Shown piece by piece: positions 40,427-51,216 of a stretch of DNA of 64,000 bases. Source of the DNA: Pantoea rwandensis (GTDB lineage: Bacteria; Pseudomonadota; Gammaproteobacteria; Enterobacterales; Enterobacteriaceae); assembly GCF_000759475.1 (NCBI RefSeq), contig NZ_CP009454.1, positions 2,356,001-2,420,000 on the forward strand, read 5' to 3'. Every line of letters starts with the position of its first letter. Positions within the stretch are counted from its first letter, which is position 1. The position numbers were made by a program, and so were the translations under genes. The notes under the pieces were generated by a model, which did not search any database, had not been told where the DNA came from, and was given only the letters and a program-made list of their open reading frames with translations.

Positions 40427-41272
40427 TTACTGCACCCGCTTTTCAAGGCGCGAATCTTTGAGCGCTTCTTTCACCCGTTTCAGATTTTCGCGGAAAGCCG
40501 CGCCAAGCTCAAGGGTAAAACCTGTCGCCAAAACATCAACCACGGTTAATTGCGCAAGGCGGGAAACCATCGGCAGGTAGATATCCGTATCTTCAGGTAC
40601 ATCGAGCGTCAGTGCGAGGGTTGCTTCTGCCGCAAGGGGTGAACCCGGAGAGGTGATAGCCAGTACTGTGGAAGCGTTTACACGCGCCAGGCGAGCCAGT
40701 TCTATCATATTTTTGGTTCGACCAGTATGTGATATGAGAACAAAAACGTCATTTGGCCCACTATTTATGCAACTCATGCGCTGGATCACAATATCCTCTG
40801 ACCAGATGACTGGCAGATTAAAGCGCAGGAATTTATTGGTCGCGTCGTGCGCCACAACCGCTGAGGCGCCAAGACCAAAGAAGGCGATTTTTCGGGCCTG
40901 AGTCAGAGCCAAAACGGCTTGATCAATGACCTGTAGATCCAACTGTTGGCGCACATGGCTTAAGCCGGCGAGGGCGGAATCAAAAATCTTGTGGCTGTAA
41001 CTTTCAACGCTGTCATTTTCTTCCACATCGCGACTGACCCAGTTCGGTCCTTTCGCCAGACTCTGCGCCAGCCGTAACTTGAAGTCGGGGAAGCCGCGCG
41101 TGCCCATACGATGACAAAAGCGATTAACGGTCGGTTCGCTGACATCGGCGGCACGGGCCAGGGTAGCGATGCTGGAGTGCATCGCCTGCTGCGGAGCGGC
41201 AAGAATCTGTTCTGCCACTTTCCGTTCTGATTTGCTCAGCGCGTGAAGTTGCGCCTGAATATGTTCCAGCAT
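40427..41272 (-). CDS. hexR: Transcriptional repressor HexR
   Basis: A 281-residue RpiR-family regulator: an N-terminal HTH (SIATLARAADVSEPTVNRFC) and a C-terminal SIS domain (KIAFFGLGASAVVAHDATNK, VLISHTGRTKN). HexR represses zwf and other carbon genes and is released by 2-keto-3-deoxy-6-phosphogluconate, the substrate of the Eda enzyme encoded nearby. ATG 41272 (MLEHIQAQLHAL) matches the usual start; ATG 41314 gives 14 extra residues. It is divergent from zwf, whose promoter carries a HexR site. Confidence 0.92.
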   Translation of the reverse strand: MLEHIQAQLHALSKSERKVAEQILAAPQQAMHSSIATLARAADVSEPTVNRFCHRMGTRGFPDFKLRLAQSLAKGPNWVSRDVEENDSVESYSHKIFDSALAGLSHVRQQLDLQVIDQAVLALTQARKIAFFGLGASAVVAHDATNKFLRFNLPVIWSEDIVIQRMSCINSGPNDVFVLISHTGRTKNMIELARLARVNASTVLAITSPGSPLAAEATLALTLDVPEDTDIYLPMVSRLAQLTVVDVLATGFTLELGAAFRENLKRVKEALKDSRLEKRVQ

Positions 41273-41645
41273 GTCGTTAACCCGATGCGTCTCAATCACT
41301 TTCGTCGCGTTCATCACATGATAAAACGCTGCCAATTCACAACAATATACCGTGTAATACACCCTCGCACGCAGCAGCGGACAAATGTAAGCGCGTTTTT
41401 TTTGTCATACTTTGATCGTTGCCGGGTTTTATCCCGACAAACATCGAAACAGAAAAAGCGGCAAAAGCGCACACCACAACACACCTTTGTTCGCCATCAT
41501 GTTCAAAGTAATGGCTAATGCCACACCGCGTCTGGGTTGTTCCGATGCGGGGAAAAAAGTACATTGTGCTGTAAGAAAATTACAATAAGGACCTGGGATG
41601 ATGAGGACGCTCAAACCGGGTATATCCTGCAACGAGGAGAGGAAA
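41273..41645. other. hexR-zwf divergent regulatory region
   Basis: A 373-bp region with promoters for hexR and zwf. A clear HexR operator lies at 41570-41584. A run of T after AAATGTAAGCGCG at about 41395 lies on the plus strand. I see no further gene. A short in-frame extension upstream of zwf (from 41598) is unlikely to be the true start. Confidence 0.5.
41570..41584. promoter_or_regulatory. HexR operator at zwf
   Basis: TGTAAGAAAATTACA matches the HexR consensus (TGTAAT-N3-ATTACA) with perfect outer TGTAA/TTACA arms. It overlaps a TACAAT -10-like hexamer at 41581-41586, so bound HexR would block the zwf promoter. Confidence 0.82.
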
Positions 41646-43121
41646 ATGTCGGTAACACAAACAGCCCAGGCATGCGATCTGGTTATTTTCGGTGCCAAAG
41701 GCGATCTTGCTCGCCGGAAACTGTTGCCTTCACTGTATCAGCTGGAGAAAGCCGGTCAGATTCACGACACCACACGCATCATCGGCGTGGGGCGCGCGGA
41801 GTGGGACAAAGACGCGTACACCAAAGTGGTCCGTGAAGCGCTGGAAACCTTCATGAAGGAGAAAATCGACGAAGCGCTGTGGGATAAACTCAGCAGCCGT
41901 CTCGATTTCTGCAACCTCGACGTTAACGACACCTCGCATTTCACCAAACTGGGCAAGATGCTTGACCAGAAAGATCGTGTCACCATCAACTACTTCGCCA
42001 TGCCGCCGAGCACCTTTGGTGCCATTTGCGACGGTCTGGGCGCCGCCAAGCTGAATGCTAAACCGGCGCGTGTGGTGATGGAGAAGCCGCTCGGCACCTC
42101 GCTCGAGACCTCGCAAGAGATCAATGACAGCGTTGGCAAGTACTTCGAAGAGAGCCAGGTGTTCCGTATTGACCACTATCTCGGTAAAGAGACGGTATTG
42201 AACCTGCTGGCACTGCGTTTCGCCAACTCCATCTTCGTCAATAACTGGGATAACCGCACCATCGATCACGTGCAGATTACCGTGGCGGAAGAGGTGGGTA
42301 TCGAAGGCCGTTGGGGTTACTTCGATAAAGCTGGCCAGATGCGCGACATGATCCAGAACCACCTGTTGCAGATTCTCACCATGATCGCCATGTCACCGCC
42401 ATCCGATCTCAGTGCGGATGCCATCCGTGATGAGAAAGTGAAGGTACTGCGTTCGCTGCGTCGTATCGACCAAACCAACGTGCGTGAAAAAACCGTGCGT
42501 GGCCAGTACACCGCCGGCTTCGTGCAGGGCAAAAAAGTGCCAGGCTACCTGGAAGAAGAGGGCGCGAACAAGCAGAGCGCCACCGAGAGCTTCGTGGCGA
42601 TCCGTGTTGATATCGACAACTGGCGCTGGGCGGGCGTGCCGTTCTACCTGCGTACCGGTAAGCGCTTGCCGACCAAATGCTCTGAGGTTGTGGTGTACTT
42701 CAAGAACCCAGAGATGAACCTGTTTAAAGACTCCTACGCTGAACTGCCGCAGAACAAGCTGACGATTCGTCTGCAGCCAGATGAAGGTGTGGATATCGAG
42801 ATCCTGAACAAAGTGCCGGGTCTGGATCACAAGCACAAACTGCAGACCACCAAGCTGGATCTGAGCTACTCCGAGACCTTCAACCAGTCGCATCTGGCGG
42901 ATGCCTATGAGCGTCTGCTGCTGGAAACCATGCGCGGTATTCAGGCGCTGTTTGTACGCCGCGACGAAGTGGAAGCGGCGTGGGGCTGGGTAGATTCCAT
43001 CATTGATGCCTGGAACGCCGATGCCGAAGCGCCTAAGCCATACCAGGCCGGCACCTGGGGCCCGGTGGCTTCCGTCGCGATGATTACGCGTGATGGCCGT
43101 TCGTGGAATGAGTTTGAATAA
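41646..43121 (+). CDS. zwf: Glucose-6-phosphate 1-dehydrogenase
   Basis: A 491-residue NADP-dependent dehydrogenase that starts the oxidative pentose phosphate pathway. The nucleotide fold is [19 protein letters not shown] and the active-site peptide is [12 protein letters not shown] 41646 ([11 protein letters not shown]) has a strong GAGGAGAGG site. In E. coli the gene is followed by edd-eda; here eda comes next and edd is missing. Confidence 0.96.
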   Translation: MSVTQTAQACDLVIFGAKGDLARRKLLPSLYQLEKAGQIHDTTRIIGVGRAEWDKDAYTKVVREALETFMKEKIDEALWDKLSSRLDFCNLDVNDTSHFTKLGKMLDQKDRVTINYFAMPPSTFGAICDGLGAAKLNAKPARVVMEKPLGTSLETSQEINDSVGKYFEESQVFRIDHYLGKETVLNLLALRFANSIFVNNWDNRTIDHVQITVAEEVGIEGRWGYFDKAGQMRDMIQNHLLQILTMIAMSPPSDLSADAIRDEKVKVLRSLRRIDQTNVREKTVRGQYTAGFVQGKKVPGYLEEEGANKQSATESFVAIRVDIDNWRWAGVPFYLRTGKRLPTKCSEVVVYFKNPEMNLFKDSYAELPQNKLTIRLQPDEGVDIEILNKVPGLDHKHKLQTTKLDLSYSETFNQSHLADAYERLLLETMRGIQALFVRRDEVEAAWGWVDSIIDAWNADAEAPKPYQAGTWGPVASVAMITRDGRSWNEFE

Positions 43122-43133
43122 GCCTTAAAATCC

Positions 43134-43159
43134 AAGCCCGCCATTGAGCGGGCTTTTTT
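43134..43159 (+). terminator. zwf terminator
   Basis: AAGCCCGC (43134-43141) pairs with GCGGGCTT (43148-43155) around CATTGA, followed by TTTT. It separates zwf from eda. Confidence 0.9.
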
Positions 43160-43306
43160 GTGCCCAAAATTCATTTCTCTTAAAACTGAACCAGAGTTTC
43201 AAAAAATTTTGATATCCGATAGACGCCGCTCCAGCCAATCTTGTATGGTAGAGCCCAAACATTGACAGCCGGATGTGAGTCGGGCTGATGCAACCAAGGA
43301 AACGTG

Positions 43307-43945
43307 ATGAAGAACTGGAAAACCACTGCTGAACAGATCATGACGACGGGCCCGGTTGTGCCGGTGATCGTGGTGAATAAACTGGAACACGCCGTGCCGA
43401 TGGCCAAAGCGCTGGTGGCTGGTGGTGTGCGCGTACTGGAAGTGACGCTGCGTACGCCGGTCGCGATGGATGCGCTGCGTGCGATGATCAAAGAAGTGCC
43501 AGAAGCGATTGTCGGCGCGGGCACAGTGATCAACACCCAGCAGCTGAAAGAGGTGACTGACGCCGGTGCGCAGTTCGTGATCAGCCCAGGTTTGACCGAG
43601 CCGTTGCTGAAAGCCGCAGTTGAAGGTCCGGTGCCACTGATTCCGGGCATCAGTACCGTTTCTGAACTGATGTTGGGTATGGATTATGGCCTGCGCGAGT
43701 TTAAGTTCTTCCCGGCTGAGGCGAATGGGGGTGTTAAAGCGCTGTCAGCGATTGGCGGTCCGTTCCCGCAGGTGCGTTTCTGCCCAACCGGCGGTATTTC
43801 ACCCGCCAACTATCGTGACTACCTGGCGCTGAAAAGCGTGCTCTGTATTGGTGGTTCGTGGTTGGTGCCGAATGATGCGCTGGAAAGCGGCGATTGGGAT
43901 CGCATTACGCGTCTGGCTCGCGAAGCCGTTGAAGGCGCGAAATAA
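43307..43945 (+). CDS. eda: KHG/KDPG aldolase
   Basis: A 212-residue class I aldolase that splits 2-keto-3-deoxy-6-phosphogluconate into pyruvate and glyceraldehyde 3-phosphate. It has [13 protein letters not shown], the proton-relay Glu in [10 protein letters not shown], and the Schiff-base lysine in [14 protein letters not shown] 43307 has AAGGA six bases upstream. Without edd beside it, it more likely serves uronate/KDG catabolism unless edd lies elsewhere. Confidence 0.95.
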   Translation: MKNWKTTAEQIMTTGPVVPVIVVNKLEHAVPMAKALVAGGVRVLEVTLRTPVAMDALRAMIKEVPEAIVGAGTVINTQQLKEVTDAGAQFVISPGLTEPLLKAAVEGPVPLIPGISTVSELMLGMDYGLREFKFFPAEANGGVKALSAIGGPFPQVRFCPTGGISPANYRDYLALKSVLCIGGSWLVPNDALESGDWDRITRLAREAVEGAK

Positions 43946-43985
43946 CGCATTTGCAGATTTAATCGAGCGCGCATCATTGGAACTG

Positions 43986-44012
43986 AAAGGGCGGCCTGGT
44001 GGCCGCCCTTTT
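43986..44012. terminator. Terminator between eda and purT
   Basis: AAAGGGCGGCC (43986-43996) pairs with GGCCGCCCTTT (44001-44011) around TGGT, followed by T. It lies between convergent genes. Confidence 0.88.
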
Positions 44013-44047
44013 ACGCTTTCTCAATAGACGAATAGCAGCCGAGGGGA

Positions 44048-45226
44048 TTAGCCCTCAACTTTCACGGCTGCGGCGCTTGCTACGGCACGTGCAATCGCCT
44101 CGTCGGTATTGTCACCGGTTGCCAGTGCTACGCCGAGGCGACGCTGACCGGCAATTTCCGGCTTGCCGAACAGGCGCAGTTGCAGACCGGCACCCAATGC
44201 CGCTTCGATGTTCACAAACTGCACATTGTTGCTGTCCAGCTGTGGCAGAATCACCGCCGAAGCCGCCGGGCCATACTGGCGAATGCCACCGATTGGCAAG
44301 CCGAGGAACGCACGCACATGCAGTGCAAACTCGGACAGATCCTGAGAAATCAGCGTCACCATGCCGGTATCGTGTGGGCGTGGCGAGACTTCGCTAAACA
44401 CCACCTCATCACCGCAGACAAACAGCTCAACGCCAAACAGACCGTATCCACCTAATGCTTTCACCACGTTGGCTGCGATATCCTGAGCGCGTTGCAGCGC
44501 CAGGTCGGTCATCTGCTGTGGCTGCCAGGATTCACGGTAATCGCCATCTTCCTGACGATGGCCAATCGGCGCGCAGAAATGGATGCCATCTACTGCGCTG
44601 ATGGTCAGCAGGGTGATTTCGAAATCAAATTTCACCACGCCTTCAACGATCACGCGACCGGCACCGGCACGACCACCTTGCTGTGCGTAATCCCAGGCTT
44701 TATCCAACTGGCTCGCTTCGCGGATGAAGCTCTGACCTTTGCCCGATGAACTCATCACCGGTTTAACGATGCACGGGAAGCCAATTTCATTGGCGGCCGC
44801 TACGAAATTCTCTTTGCTGTCAGCGAACTGATAGGTTGAAGTCGGTAACGACAACTCTTCTGCCGCCAGACGGCGAATACCTTCGCGGTTCATGGTCAGG
44901 CGCGCAGCACGCGCGGTAGGCACCACTTTCTGGCCTTGTGCTTCCAGTTCCAGCAGTTTTTCAGTGGCAATAGCTTCAATTTCTGGCACCACAAAGTGCG
45001 GTTTTTCCTGCGCGATTAACGCAGCCAGCGCATCACCGTCCAGCATATTGATCACATGGCTACGGTGCGCAACGTGCATTGCAGGTGCATCGGCATAACG
45101 ATCCACGGCAATCACTTCCACACCCAGACGCTGACACTCCAGCGCCACTTCTTTGCCCAATTCGCCTGAACCTAACAGCATCACACGCGTTGCGGCAGGG
45201 CGCAGCGCGGTTCCGAGAGTCGTCAT
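44048..45226 (-). CDS. purT: Formate-dependent phosphoribosylglycinamide formyltransferase PurT
   Basis: A 392-residue ATP-grasp enzyme that formylates GAR with formate and ATP in purine synthesis, a folate-free alternative to PurN. Blocks include [38 protein letters not shown] and [27 protein letters not shown] precedes the ATG. A PurR operator lies 39 bases upstream. Confidence 0.96.
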   Translation of the reverse strand: MTTLGTALRPAATRVMLLGSGELGKEVALECQRLGVEVIAVDRYADAPAMHVAHRSHVINMLDGDALAALIAQEKPHFVVPEIEAIATEKLLELEAQGQKVVPTARAARLTMNREGIRRLAAEELSLPTSTYQFADSKENFVAAANEIGFPCIVKPVMSSSGKGQSFIREASQLDKAWDYAQQGGRAGAGRVIVEGVVKFDFEITLLTISAVDGIHFCAPIGHRQEDGDYRESWQPQQMTDLALQRAQDIAANVVKALGGYGLFGVELFVCGDEVVFSEVSPRPHDTGMVTLISQDLSEFALHVRAFLGLPIGGIRQYGPAASAVILPQLDSNNVQFVNIEAALGAGLQLRLFGKPEIAGQRRLGVALATGDNTDEAIARAVASAAAVKVEG

Positions 45227-45264
45227 AATTTCACCTTAGCAGTCAAAATGCGCGCGCAGTATAT

Positions 45265-45280
45265 ACGAAAACGTTTGCGT
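45265..45280. promoter_or_regulatory. PurR operator upstream of purT
   Basis: ACGAAAACGTTTGCGT (minus strand ACGCAAACGTTTTCGT) is a full match to the PUR box consensus ANGCAAACGTTTNCGT. It sits upstream of purT, a known PurR target in E. coli. Confidence 0.92.
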
Positions 45281-45387
45281 ACTCACGCATTCGCCTTCAT
45301 CAGGTTTGCCATACTTTTCCCGCTCTGACGTTACCTGACACAAGCTGCGGCAGCATGGAACGCGGAAACTTAAACGGGAGTTAAACG

Positions 45388-46029
45388 ATGAGCAATTGGT
45401 TGCAGCAAATCCAGTCGGTGCTGGCGAAGAAGGGCGGCGACGGCAAAGCCGGTGGTTTGAGCGATATGCTGGCACCCGGCGCGCTGGGTGGGTTAGCGGG
45501 ATTGCTGGTGGCGAGCAAGTCTACACGAAGCCTGTTGACCAAATATGGCGGCAAAGCCTTGCTGGTCGGTGGCGGTGCGGCAGCGGGTGCCGTGCTGTGG
45601 AATAAATACAAACAGCGTGTGCGTGAAACGCATCAGGATGAGCCGGGATTTGGTCAGTTGCAGACGCCCGTTGATCAGCGCGCTGAACGTCTGGTGACGG
45701 CGTTAGTATTCGCCGCCAAAAGTGATGGTCATATTGACGATCGTGAACGCGCCGCCATTGAGCAGAATATCCATCAGGCGGGTTATGGTTCACAGGCGGA
45801 AACGCTGATACAGCAAGCGATGAACCGTCCGCTCGATCCACAGTGGCTGGCAGCAGATGTGAAAAACGAAGAAGAGGCGCTAGAACTCTATTTCCTGAGT
45901 TGCGCCGCTATCGATGTGGATCACTTTATGGAGCGCAGCTATCTCTCTGCACTGGGCGATGCCCTGAAGATCCCGCAGGATGTGCGCGACGGTATTCAGC
46001 GCGATATTCAGGCGGAGAAAGCCGCATAA
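45388..46029 (+). CDS. yebE: Inner-membrane protein YebE (DUF533/TerB-like)
   Basis: A 213-residue protein with a Gly/Ala-rich membrane segment near residues 55-75 ([18 protein letters not shown]), then a cytoplasmic helical TerB-like domain with the acidic motif [17 protein letters not shown]. The family is of unknown function; E. coli yebE is envelope-stress (Cpx) responsive, but I found no clear CpxR site. GGGAG precedes the ATG. Confidence 0.88.
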   Translation: MSNWLQQIQSVLAKKGGDGKAGGLSDMLAPGALGGLAGLLVASKSTRSLLTKYGGKALLVGGGAAAGAVLWNKYKQRVRETHQDEPGFGQLQTPVDQRAERLVTALVFAAKSDGHIDDRERAAIEQNIHQAGYGSQAETLIQQAMNRPLDPQWLAADVKNEEEALELYFLSCAAIDVDHFMERSYLSALGDALKIPQDVRDGIQRDIQAEKAA

Positions 46030-46147
46030 TTGAACGGAGGGCCTGGTCATGGGGCCCTTCACTGTACTTCCTGTGCGCTGCTGCTTGGCTTCCCGCGTGA
46101 TAAGTGCCACGCTTGCTGAATGTTGTCTTTCAGGGAAAGGAGCCAGA

Positions 46148-48211
46148 ATGAACCAGCCGCAAGCGAAGAAAATCCCCCACGTCATGAACCTGCACGGTGA
46201 ATCGCGTACCGATAACTATTATTGGCTGCGCGATGACGAGCGTGAAAACCCAGAGATTCTGGCACATCTGCACGCCGAGAATGCTTACGGTAAAGCGATG
46301 ATGGCGTCACAGGACCCACTGCAGGAGCGGGTATTAAAAGAGATTGTCGACCGCATCCCGCCGCAGGACCACTCCGTCCCCTACGTAAAAAACGGCTATC
46401 GCTATCAAAGCCGCTACGAGGTGGGCAACGAATATCCGCTCTATTTTCGTCAGTCGGTGAACGCACCAGCGGATGAACCCTGGCAACTGCTGATCGACGG
46501 TAACCAGCGTGCCTCCCACAGCGATTTCTACACCATGGGCGCACTGGCCATTTCTCCTGATAACCAGGTGATGGCGCTGGCGGAAGATTTTCTGTCGCGT
46601 CGTCAGTATGGCATCCGTTTCCGTAACCTCGAGAGTGGTAGCTGGTATCCGGAAGTGCTGAGCAATGCTTCTTCCAGCGTGGCGTGGGCCAATGATTCGC
46701 GCACGCTGTACTACGTGCGCAAGCACCCGAAAACGCTACTCGCGTACCAGGTGTGGCGCCATGAGTTGGGCCATCCGCAATCGGACGATCAGCTGGTGTA
46801 TGAAGAGCAGGATGAGAGCTTCCACCTCAGCGTGCATAAAACCACCTCCGAGCACTTCATCCTGATTGCGATGTACAGCACCACCACCAGCGAGATCCAG
46901 CTGATTGATGCTGAGTATCCGGATGCGCAGCCGCAGGTGTTCTGCCCGCGTCGCCGCGATCATGAATACAGCATCGATCACTACAATCATCAGTTCTACA
47001 TCCGCTCGAATCGCGACGGCAAAAACTTTGGCCTGTACCGCAGCGCGTGGCTGGCCGAGAACCGCTGGCAGGCGTTGATTCCGGCACGCGATAACGTGGT
47101 GCTGGAGGATTTCCAGCTGTTCCGGCATTGGCTGGTGGTGGAAGAGCGCCAGCGCGGCGTCAACACGCTACGCCAAATCAACTGGGAAAGCGGAGAAAGC
47201 ATCGGGATCGCCTTTGACGATCCGGCTTATGTCACCTGGCTGGCCTACAATCCTACCCCGGAAAGTGACACGCTGCGTTATGGCTACTCATCCATGACCA
47301 CGCCGACCACGCTGTTTGAACTCAATATGGAGACGGGCGATCGCCGTGTGTTGAAACAGACGCCAGTGCCGGGCTTCCACTCAGAGGACTACAAAAGCGA
47401 ACATCACTGGATCACGGTGCGTGATGGCACAGAAGTGCCGGTATCGCTGGTCTATCACCGCAAGCATTTCAAACCGGGCAGTAATCCCCTGCTGGCATAC
47501 GGCTATGGCGCTTACGGCAGTAGCATGGATGCCAGTTTTGGCACCAGCCGCATCAGCCTGCTGGAGCGCGGCTTTGTCTACGCGATTATCCATGTGCGCG
47601 GTGGTGGCGAGTTGGGGCAGCAGTGGTATGACGATGGTCGCCTGAAGAATAAGATGAATAGCTTCACCGACTTCATTGATGTGACGCAGGCGCTGGTGGC
47701 GAAAGGCTACGGCAATCCGCAGCAGCTGTATGCGATGGGCGGCAGTGCGGGCGGCTTATTGATGGGCGGTGTGATTAACCTAGCCCCCGAACTGTTCCAC
47801 GGTGTCGTGGCACAAGTGCCGTTTGTCGATGTGGTGACGACGATGCTGGACCCATCGATCCCGCTGACCACCGGCGAATATGACGAGTGGGGCAACCCGG
47901 AGCAAGAAGAGTTTTATCACATCATTCGTCAGTACAGCCCGTATGACAACATCGAAGCGAAAGCCTACCCGCATCTGTTAGTGACGACAGGATTGCACGA
48001 TTCCCAGGTGCAGTATTGGGAACCGGCGAAGTGGGTAGCAAAACTGCGTGAGCTGAAAACCAACGATACGTTACTGCTGCTGTGTACCGAGATGGATTCC
48101 GGTCACGGCGGTAAATCGGGGCGTTTTAAAGCGTATGAAGGAGTCGCGCAGGAGTTTACTTTCCTGATTGGTCTGGCGCAGGGCAGCTTGCCAGACCGCG
48201 TCGATTATTGA
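46148..48211 (+). CDS. ptrB: Oligopeptidase B (protease II)
   Basis: A 687-residue serine peptidase of the prolyl oligopeptidase family that cuts short peptides after Lys/Arg. It has a beta-propeller N-terminal domain and a C-terminal hydrolase domain with the nucleophile motif GGSAGG, the [12 protein letters not shown] block and a late His in [14 protein letters not shown] 46148 has AAGGAG upstream. Its end overlaps the convergent exoX stop by seven bases. Confidence 0.95.
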   Translation: MNQPQAKKIPHVMNLHGESRTDNYYWLRDDERENPEILAHLHAENAYGKAMMASQDPLQERVLKEIVDRIPPQDHSVPYVKNGYRYQSRYEVGNEYPLYFRQSVNAPADEPWQLLIDGNQRASHSDFYTMGALAISPDNQVMALAEDFLSRRQYGIRFRNLESGSWYPEVLSNASSSVAWANDSRTLYYVRKHPKTLLAYQVWRHELGHPQSDDQLVYEEQDESFHLSVHKTTSEHFILIAMYSTTTSEIQLIDAEYPDAQPQVFCPRRRDHEYSIDHYNHQFYIRSNRDGKNFGLYRSAWLAENRWQALIPARDNVVLEDFQLFRHWLVVEERQRGVNTLRQINWESGESIGIAFDDPAYVTWLAYNPTPESDTLRYGYSSMTTPTTLFELNMETGDRRVLKQTPVPGFHSEDYKSEHHWITVRDGTEVPVSLVYHRKHFKPGSNPLLAYGYGAYGSSMDASFGTSRISLLERGFVYAIIHVRGGGELGQQWYDDGRLKNKMNSFTDFIDVTQALVAKGYGNPQQLYAMGGSAGGLLMGGVINLAPELFHGVVAQVPFVDVVTTMLDPSIPLTTGEYDEWGNPEQEEFYHIIRQYSPYDNIEAKAYPHLLVTTGLHDSQVQYWEPAKWVAKLRELKTNDTLLLLCTEMDSGHGGKSGRFKAYEGVAQEFTFLIGLAQGSLPDRVDY

Positions 48212-48873
48212 TCGACCTTCACGTACTTGCGCAGCGCCTGCCGTAACGGTGGGCGCAAATCGCGCACATTTTCCAGCACCCAGCGCAAGTAGCCGGGATC
48301 TTTGCGCGCAATGCTACCGATGCTTTGCCCACGATATTTACCAAATGGGAACACATCACCGCTGACTTCTGCGGGCTGACAGCGGCCGACCATATCACTG
48401 ACGCTCCAGCCGGAGGTCTCCATGATGCGGATCAGCAGCGCAGCGGTGACATAGCAGTCATACAATGCACGGTGCGCATGCAGTTCGGCAGGTGGCGTGA
48501 CGTCCAGCTTCAGGCTGTGACGCAGTGCCTGATTACCGTATTTAATGCCCGGCCACAGCTGGCGTGCCAGCGTCATGGTGCAAATCCATTCACCGGGCAT
48601 GATGGGCAGCATGCGACGATCGAAACTGGCATTGTGCGCGACATAATGTGGGCTGCCATGATAGCGACCAATCGCTTCTTCAATGGTCGGCTTATCGGCG
48701 ACCATCGCTTCCGTAATGCGATGCACCGCCATGGCCTGACGGCTGATAGGGCGGTCCGGGCAAATCAAATCGCTCATCGGATTGACGATCTGTCCGTCGA
48801 TCACATCCACCGACGCGACTTCGACCACGCCGCCTTGCAAGCCACAGGTTTCGGTATCGATAACGCGTAACAT
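48205..48873 (-). CDS. exoX: Exodeoxyribonuclease X
   Basis: A 222-residue DnaQ-type 3'-5' exonuclease for repair. Exo I is [12 protein letters not shown], Exo [15 protein letters not shown], and Exo [16 protein letters not shown]. The C-terminal part has the FGKYRGQSI region. holE lies seven bases upstream on the same strand. Confidence 0.93.
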   Translation of the reverse strand: MLRVIDTETCGLQGGVVEVASVDVIDGQIVNPMSDLICPDRPISRQAMAVHRITEAMVADKPTIEEAIGRYHGSPHYVAHNASFDRRMLPIMPGEWICTMTLARQLWPGIKYGNQALRHSLKLDVTPPAELHAHRALYDCYVTAALLIRIMETSGWSVSDMVGRCQPAEVSGDVFPFGKYRGQSIGSIARKDPGYLRWVLENVRDLRPPLRQALRKYVKVDQ

Positions 48874-48880
48874 AGGTTAA

Positions 48881-49111
48881 TTACTTCTGTTTGGGTTCGT
48901 AGGGCAGGCGAGAGAGGCTGAGCGATGTCTGGCGATAGCTCATCAAACGCTGGCGGAACCACTCGCGCAGGGCTTCCGGTTGCTCGCGCTCAACCATTTC
49001 CGCGATCACGGGCATGTTGTAGCGCTCTTTAAAGGCCACACCTGCGGCGGCCAGATCGACATTCACTTTGTCTTTCTCTTCCTGCGACAACAGGGCAAGG
49101 TTTTGGCTCAT
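48881..49111 (-). CDS. holE: DNA polymerase III theta subunit
   Basis: A 76-residue helical protein that stabilises the epsilon proofreading subunit. It has [20 protein letters not shown], the core [20 protein letters not shown] and a basic tail. Length equals E. coli HolE. ATG 49111 has GGAGAA upstream. It is likely cotranscribed with exoX. Confidence 0.94.
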   Translation of the reverse strand: MSQNLALLSQEEKDKVNVDLAAAGVAFKERYNMPVIAEMVEREQPEALREWFRQRLMSYRQTSLSLSRLPYEPKQK

Positions 49112-49264
49112 GCATTTCTCCTGATAAACAGGGGCAAAAGTAATGGTTTCCTCTTTACGGATCAAGGAAATTGGATCGCACCGCAAGTCTCGACACGTCT
49201 TTGCCAGCGGCGTATCCTGCTGCCACGTTTGCGGCAGAGCGCCGCATGGCAAAGGGAAGAAGTG

Positions 49265-49642
49265 ATGAAGAAAACTGCGTTAAACCCGATTATGGCGCTG
49301 TTGCTGGCGTCATCCACGTTGGTCTTCAGTCAGTTTGCACTGGCACATGCTCACCTGAAAACGCCGGTTCCCGCCGATAAAGCGGTGATCGACAGCTCGC
49401 CACAAAATCTTACGCTGACCTTCACTGAAGATGTTGAGCCTGCCTTCAGTGGTGTTGAGGTGCTCAATGCCCAGAATCAGCCAATGGCCGTGGAAAAAGC
49501 CAAACTCAACGACAAGCAGCATGATCAGTTGATCGTACCGATCAGCAAACCGCTGCCGTCAGGTCACTATCAGGTGAACTGGCATGTGTTGTCCGTTGAT
49601 GGTCACAAAACCAAGGGAAGTTACGCGTTCAGCGTGAAGTAA
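49265..49642 (+). CDS. yobA: Periplasmic copper-binding protein YobA (CopC family)
   Basis: A 125-residue protein with a signal peptide (cleavage before [12 protein letters not shown]) and a CopC beta-barrel. The N-terminal His after cleavage, HLKTPVPA, and the late [11 protein letters not shown] block match the CopC copper site. It is followed after three bases by yebZ (CopD) and then yebY, the usual copper-handling trio. Confidence 0.93.
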   Translation: MKKTALNPIMALLLASSTLVFSQFALAHAHLKTPVPADKAVIDSSPQNLTLTFTEDVEPAFSGVEVLNAQNQPMAVEKAKLNDKQHDQLIVPISKPLPSGHYQVNWHVLSVDGHKTKGSYAFSVK

Positions 49643-49645
49643 TCG

Positions 49646-50527
49646 ATGAGCCTGAGCACGTTGTGGATTGGTCTGCGCGCCCTGCATTTTATTGCGGTGT
49701 TATTGCTGGCTGGCAGCGCGTTCTATACGGCTCTGCTGGCGCCACGGCGTTATCGCCCGGTGCTGGCGCAACGTCTGCACTCAATTTTAGTGACGACAGC
49801 GCTATTGAGTTTGCTCAGCGCGGTATTCATGCTGGCCACGCAAACCGGTTTGATGAGCGGCGACTGGCGCAATGTCGGTGACGTGGAAACCTGGCAAGCG
49901 GTATTAGCCACGCGCTTCGGCGCGGTGTGGCGTTGGGAGCTGGGGTTCGCACTGCTCACCACGCTGGTTTTGCTGCTGCGTGGCACACTGCGCCAGCAGC
50001 TCTTGCTGATCAGTGGCCTGTTGCAGTTGGTGGCGCTGGCTGGCGTCGGGCACGCCGCGATGCGCGATGGTTTACCCGGCTTATTGCAGCAGAGCAATCA
50101 CGCGCTGCATTTGATTGCTGCTGCATTCTGGACCGGCGGCTTACTGCCTCTGTTAATACTGATGCGTGAAGCCCGACAGATTACGTATCGCACCGATGCG
50201 ATTCGCTGCATGATGCGCTTTTCGCGTTATGGGCATCTGGCTGTCGCACTGGCGTTGCTGACCGGGATGATCAACAGCCTGATGATTGGCGGCACGCCGC
50301 TCAATTGGGGTGCCACGCTGTGGGGTGCGATGCTGGTGGTTAAAGTGATGCTGGTGATGATGATGGTGGGCATTGCGCTGATCAATCGCTATATTCTGGT
50401 GCCACGTTTTCGCGTCGCGGGCAGCCACGCGCCGCAGCAGTTTATTCGCCTGACGCAGCTTGAGCTGCTGCTGGCCATTGTTGTTGTCGGATTGGTTAGC
50501 GTGTTTGCCACGCTGTCACCGGCCTGA
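49646..50527 (+). CDS. yebZ: Copper resistance membrane protein YebZ (CopD family)
   Basis: A 293-residue inner-membrane protein with about eight helices. Conserved His residues occur in LRALHFIAVLLLAGSAFY, GVGHAAM, NHALHLIAAAFWTGGLLPL and FSRYGHLAVALALL. The CopD domain probably moves copper across the membrane with CopC-type YobA. Confidence 0.92.
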   Translation: MSLSTLWIGLRALHFIAVLLLAGSAFYTALLAPRRYRPVLAQRLHSILVTTALLSLLSAVFMLATQTGLMSGDWRNVGDVETWQAVLATRFGAVWRWELGFALLTTLVLLLRGTLRQQLLLISGLLQLVALAGVGHAAMRDGLPGLLQQSNHALHLIAAAFWTGGLLPLLILMREARQITYRTDAIRCMMRFSRYGHLAVALALLTGMINSLMIGGTPLNWGATLWGAMLVVKVMLVMMMVGIALINRYILVPRFRVAGSHAPQQFIRLTQLELLLAIVVVGLVSVFATLSPA

Positions 50528-50558
50528 ATTGTAATGAATGAAAAATGAGGTCGATATT

Positions 50559-50903
50559 TTGCTGAAGAAATTGATTCCAGCCTGCATTCTGATGGCGCTG
50601 TGCAGCCAGGCGATGGCCGCACAGATTATTACCGTCAGCCGCTTTGAGATTGGCAAGGACAAATGGCCCTTCACCCGCGAAGAGGTGATGCTGACCTGTG
50701 AGAAAGATGGCGCGCTGTTTGCCATCAATCCGAGCACCTTGCTGCAATATCCGCTGAATGATAAAGCCCATGCACGCGCTGACGCGGGTAAAGGCACTCA
50801 GCAATCCATCGATACCATCGTGGCGGAAGACAAAGCGCATTCTGGCCAGAAAATGAGCCTGCAACCGATCGTTGATCGCGCGCAACAGCTGTGCGGTAAG
50901 TAA
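50559..50903 (+). CDS. yebY: Exported protein YebY (DUF2511)
   Basis: A 114-residue exported protein: signal peptide [19 protein letters not shown], then the family core [20 protein letters not shown] and [20 protein letters not shown], ending with a Cys. It is the third gene of the yobA-yebZ-yebY copper operon. I prefer TTG 50559, because GAGG lies eight bases upstream and the length fits E. coli YebY (113 aa). ATG 50538 in the same frame has no ribosome site. Confidence 0.88.
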   Translation: MLKKLIPACILMALCSQAMAAQIITVSRFEIGKDKWPFTREEVMLTCEKDGALFAINPSTLLQYPLNDKAHARADAGKGTQQSIDTIVAEDKAHSGQKMSLQPIVDRAQQLCGK

Positions 50904-51047
50904 TCCCTGCAAAATTCGGGCGTAGCGCACAGTTTTGCCGCTACGCTTGCTTTCCTGATGTGCCAGCACGATCACAGAGTTGGCAGCTTCCTGCCCGCAT
51001 CATGACGCTTGGCTGGAAAATAACCACCCTTGGACTACCTTTAAATG

Positions 51048-51147
51048 GCAAGGCGAACTCGCCTTCAAAAATGCCAACTTTTAGCGCACGGCTCTCAAAG
51101 AGCCATTTCCCTGGACCCGATACAGGAATCGTATTGGGTCTTTTTTT
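51048..51147 (+). ncRNA. sdsR: SdsR (RyeB) small RNA
   Basis: The sequence follows Salmonella/E. coli SdsR: 5' GCAAGGCGA, the single-stranded seed region ATGCCAACTTTTAGCGCACG, hairpin GGCTCTCAAAGAGCC, CATTTCCCTGGACC, and a terminator stem GACCCGATAC/GTATTGGGTC (51114-51123, 51131-51140) with a T7 tail. An AT-rich element CTACCTTTAAAT upstream is compatible with the sigma-S -10. SdsR represses ompD, tolC, mutS and others in stationary phase via Hfq. E. coli also has it between yebY and pphA. Its 3' end is the attachment site of the prophage remnant. Confidence 0.9.
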
Positions 51148-51151
51148 GTTC
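51133..51151. repeat. attL: left direct repeat at the sdsR terminator
   Basis: ATTGGGTCTTTTTTTGTTC, overlapping the descending arm and T-run of the SdsR terminator. It matches 59595-59612 except for one extra T. The integrase stop codon lies 66 bp inside. Confidence 0.85.
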
Positions 51152-51216
51152 GCTATTCAACATCAATAACCTATCTATTTATCAATAAGTTATCACCCAT
51201 CCTGCTACACTGAGTT

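Noticed and set aside
41345..41365. GTGTAATACAC near the hexR start as a second HexR operator
   Set aside because: Only one half of the consensus is present and the spacing is wrong.
41598..41645. Longer zwf start at 41598
   Set aside because: The extra 16 codons are not part of the Zwf family, and ATG 41646 has a far better ribosome site.
46036..46060. Inverted repeat AGGGCC/GGCCCT between yebE and ptrB as terminator
   Set aside because: No T-run follows, and it lies in the ptrB leader.
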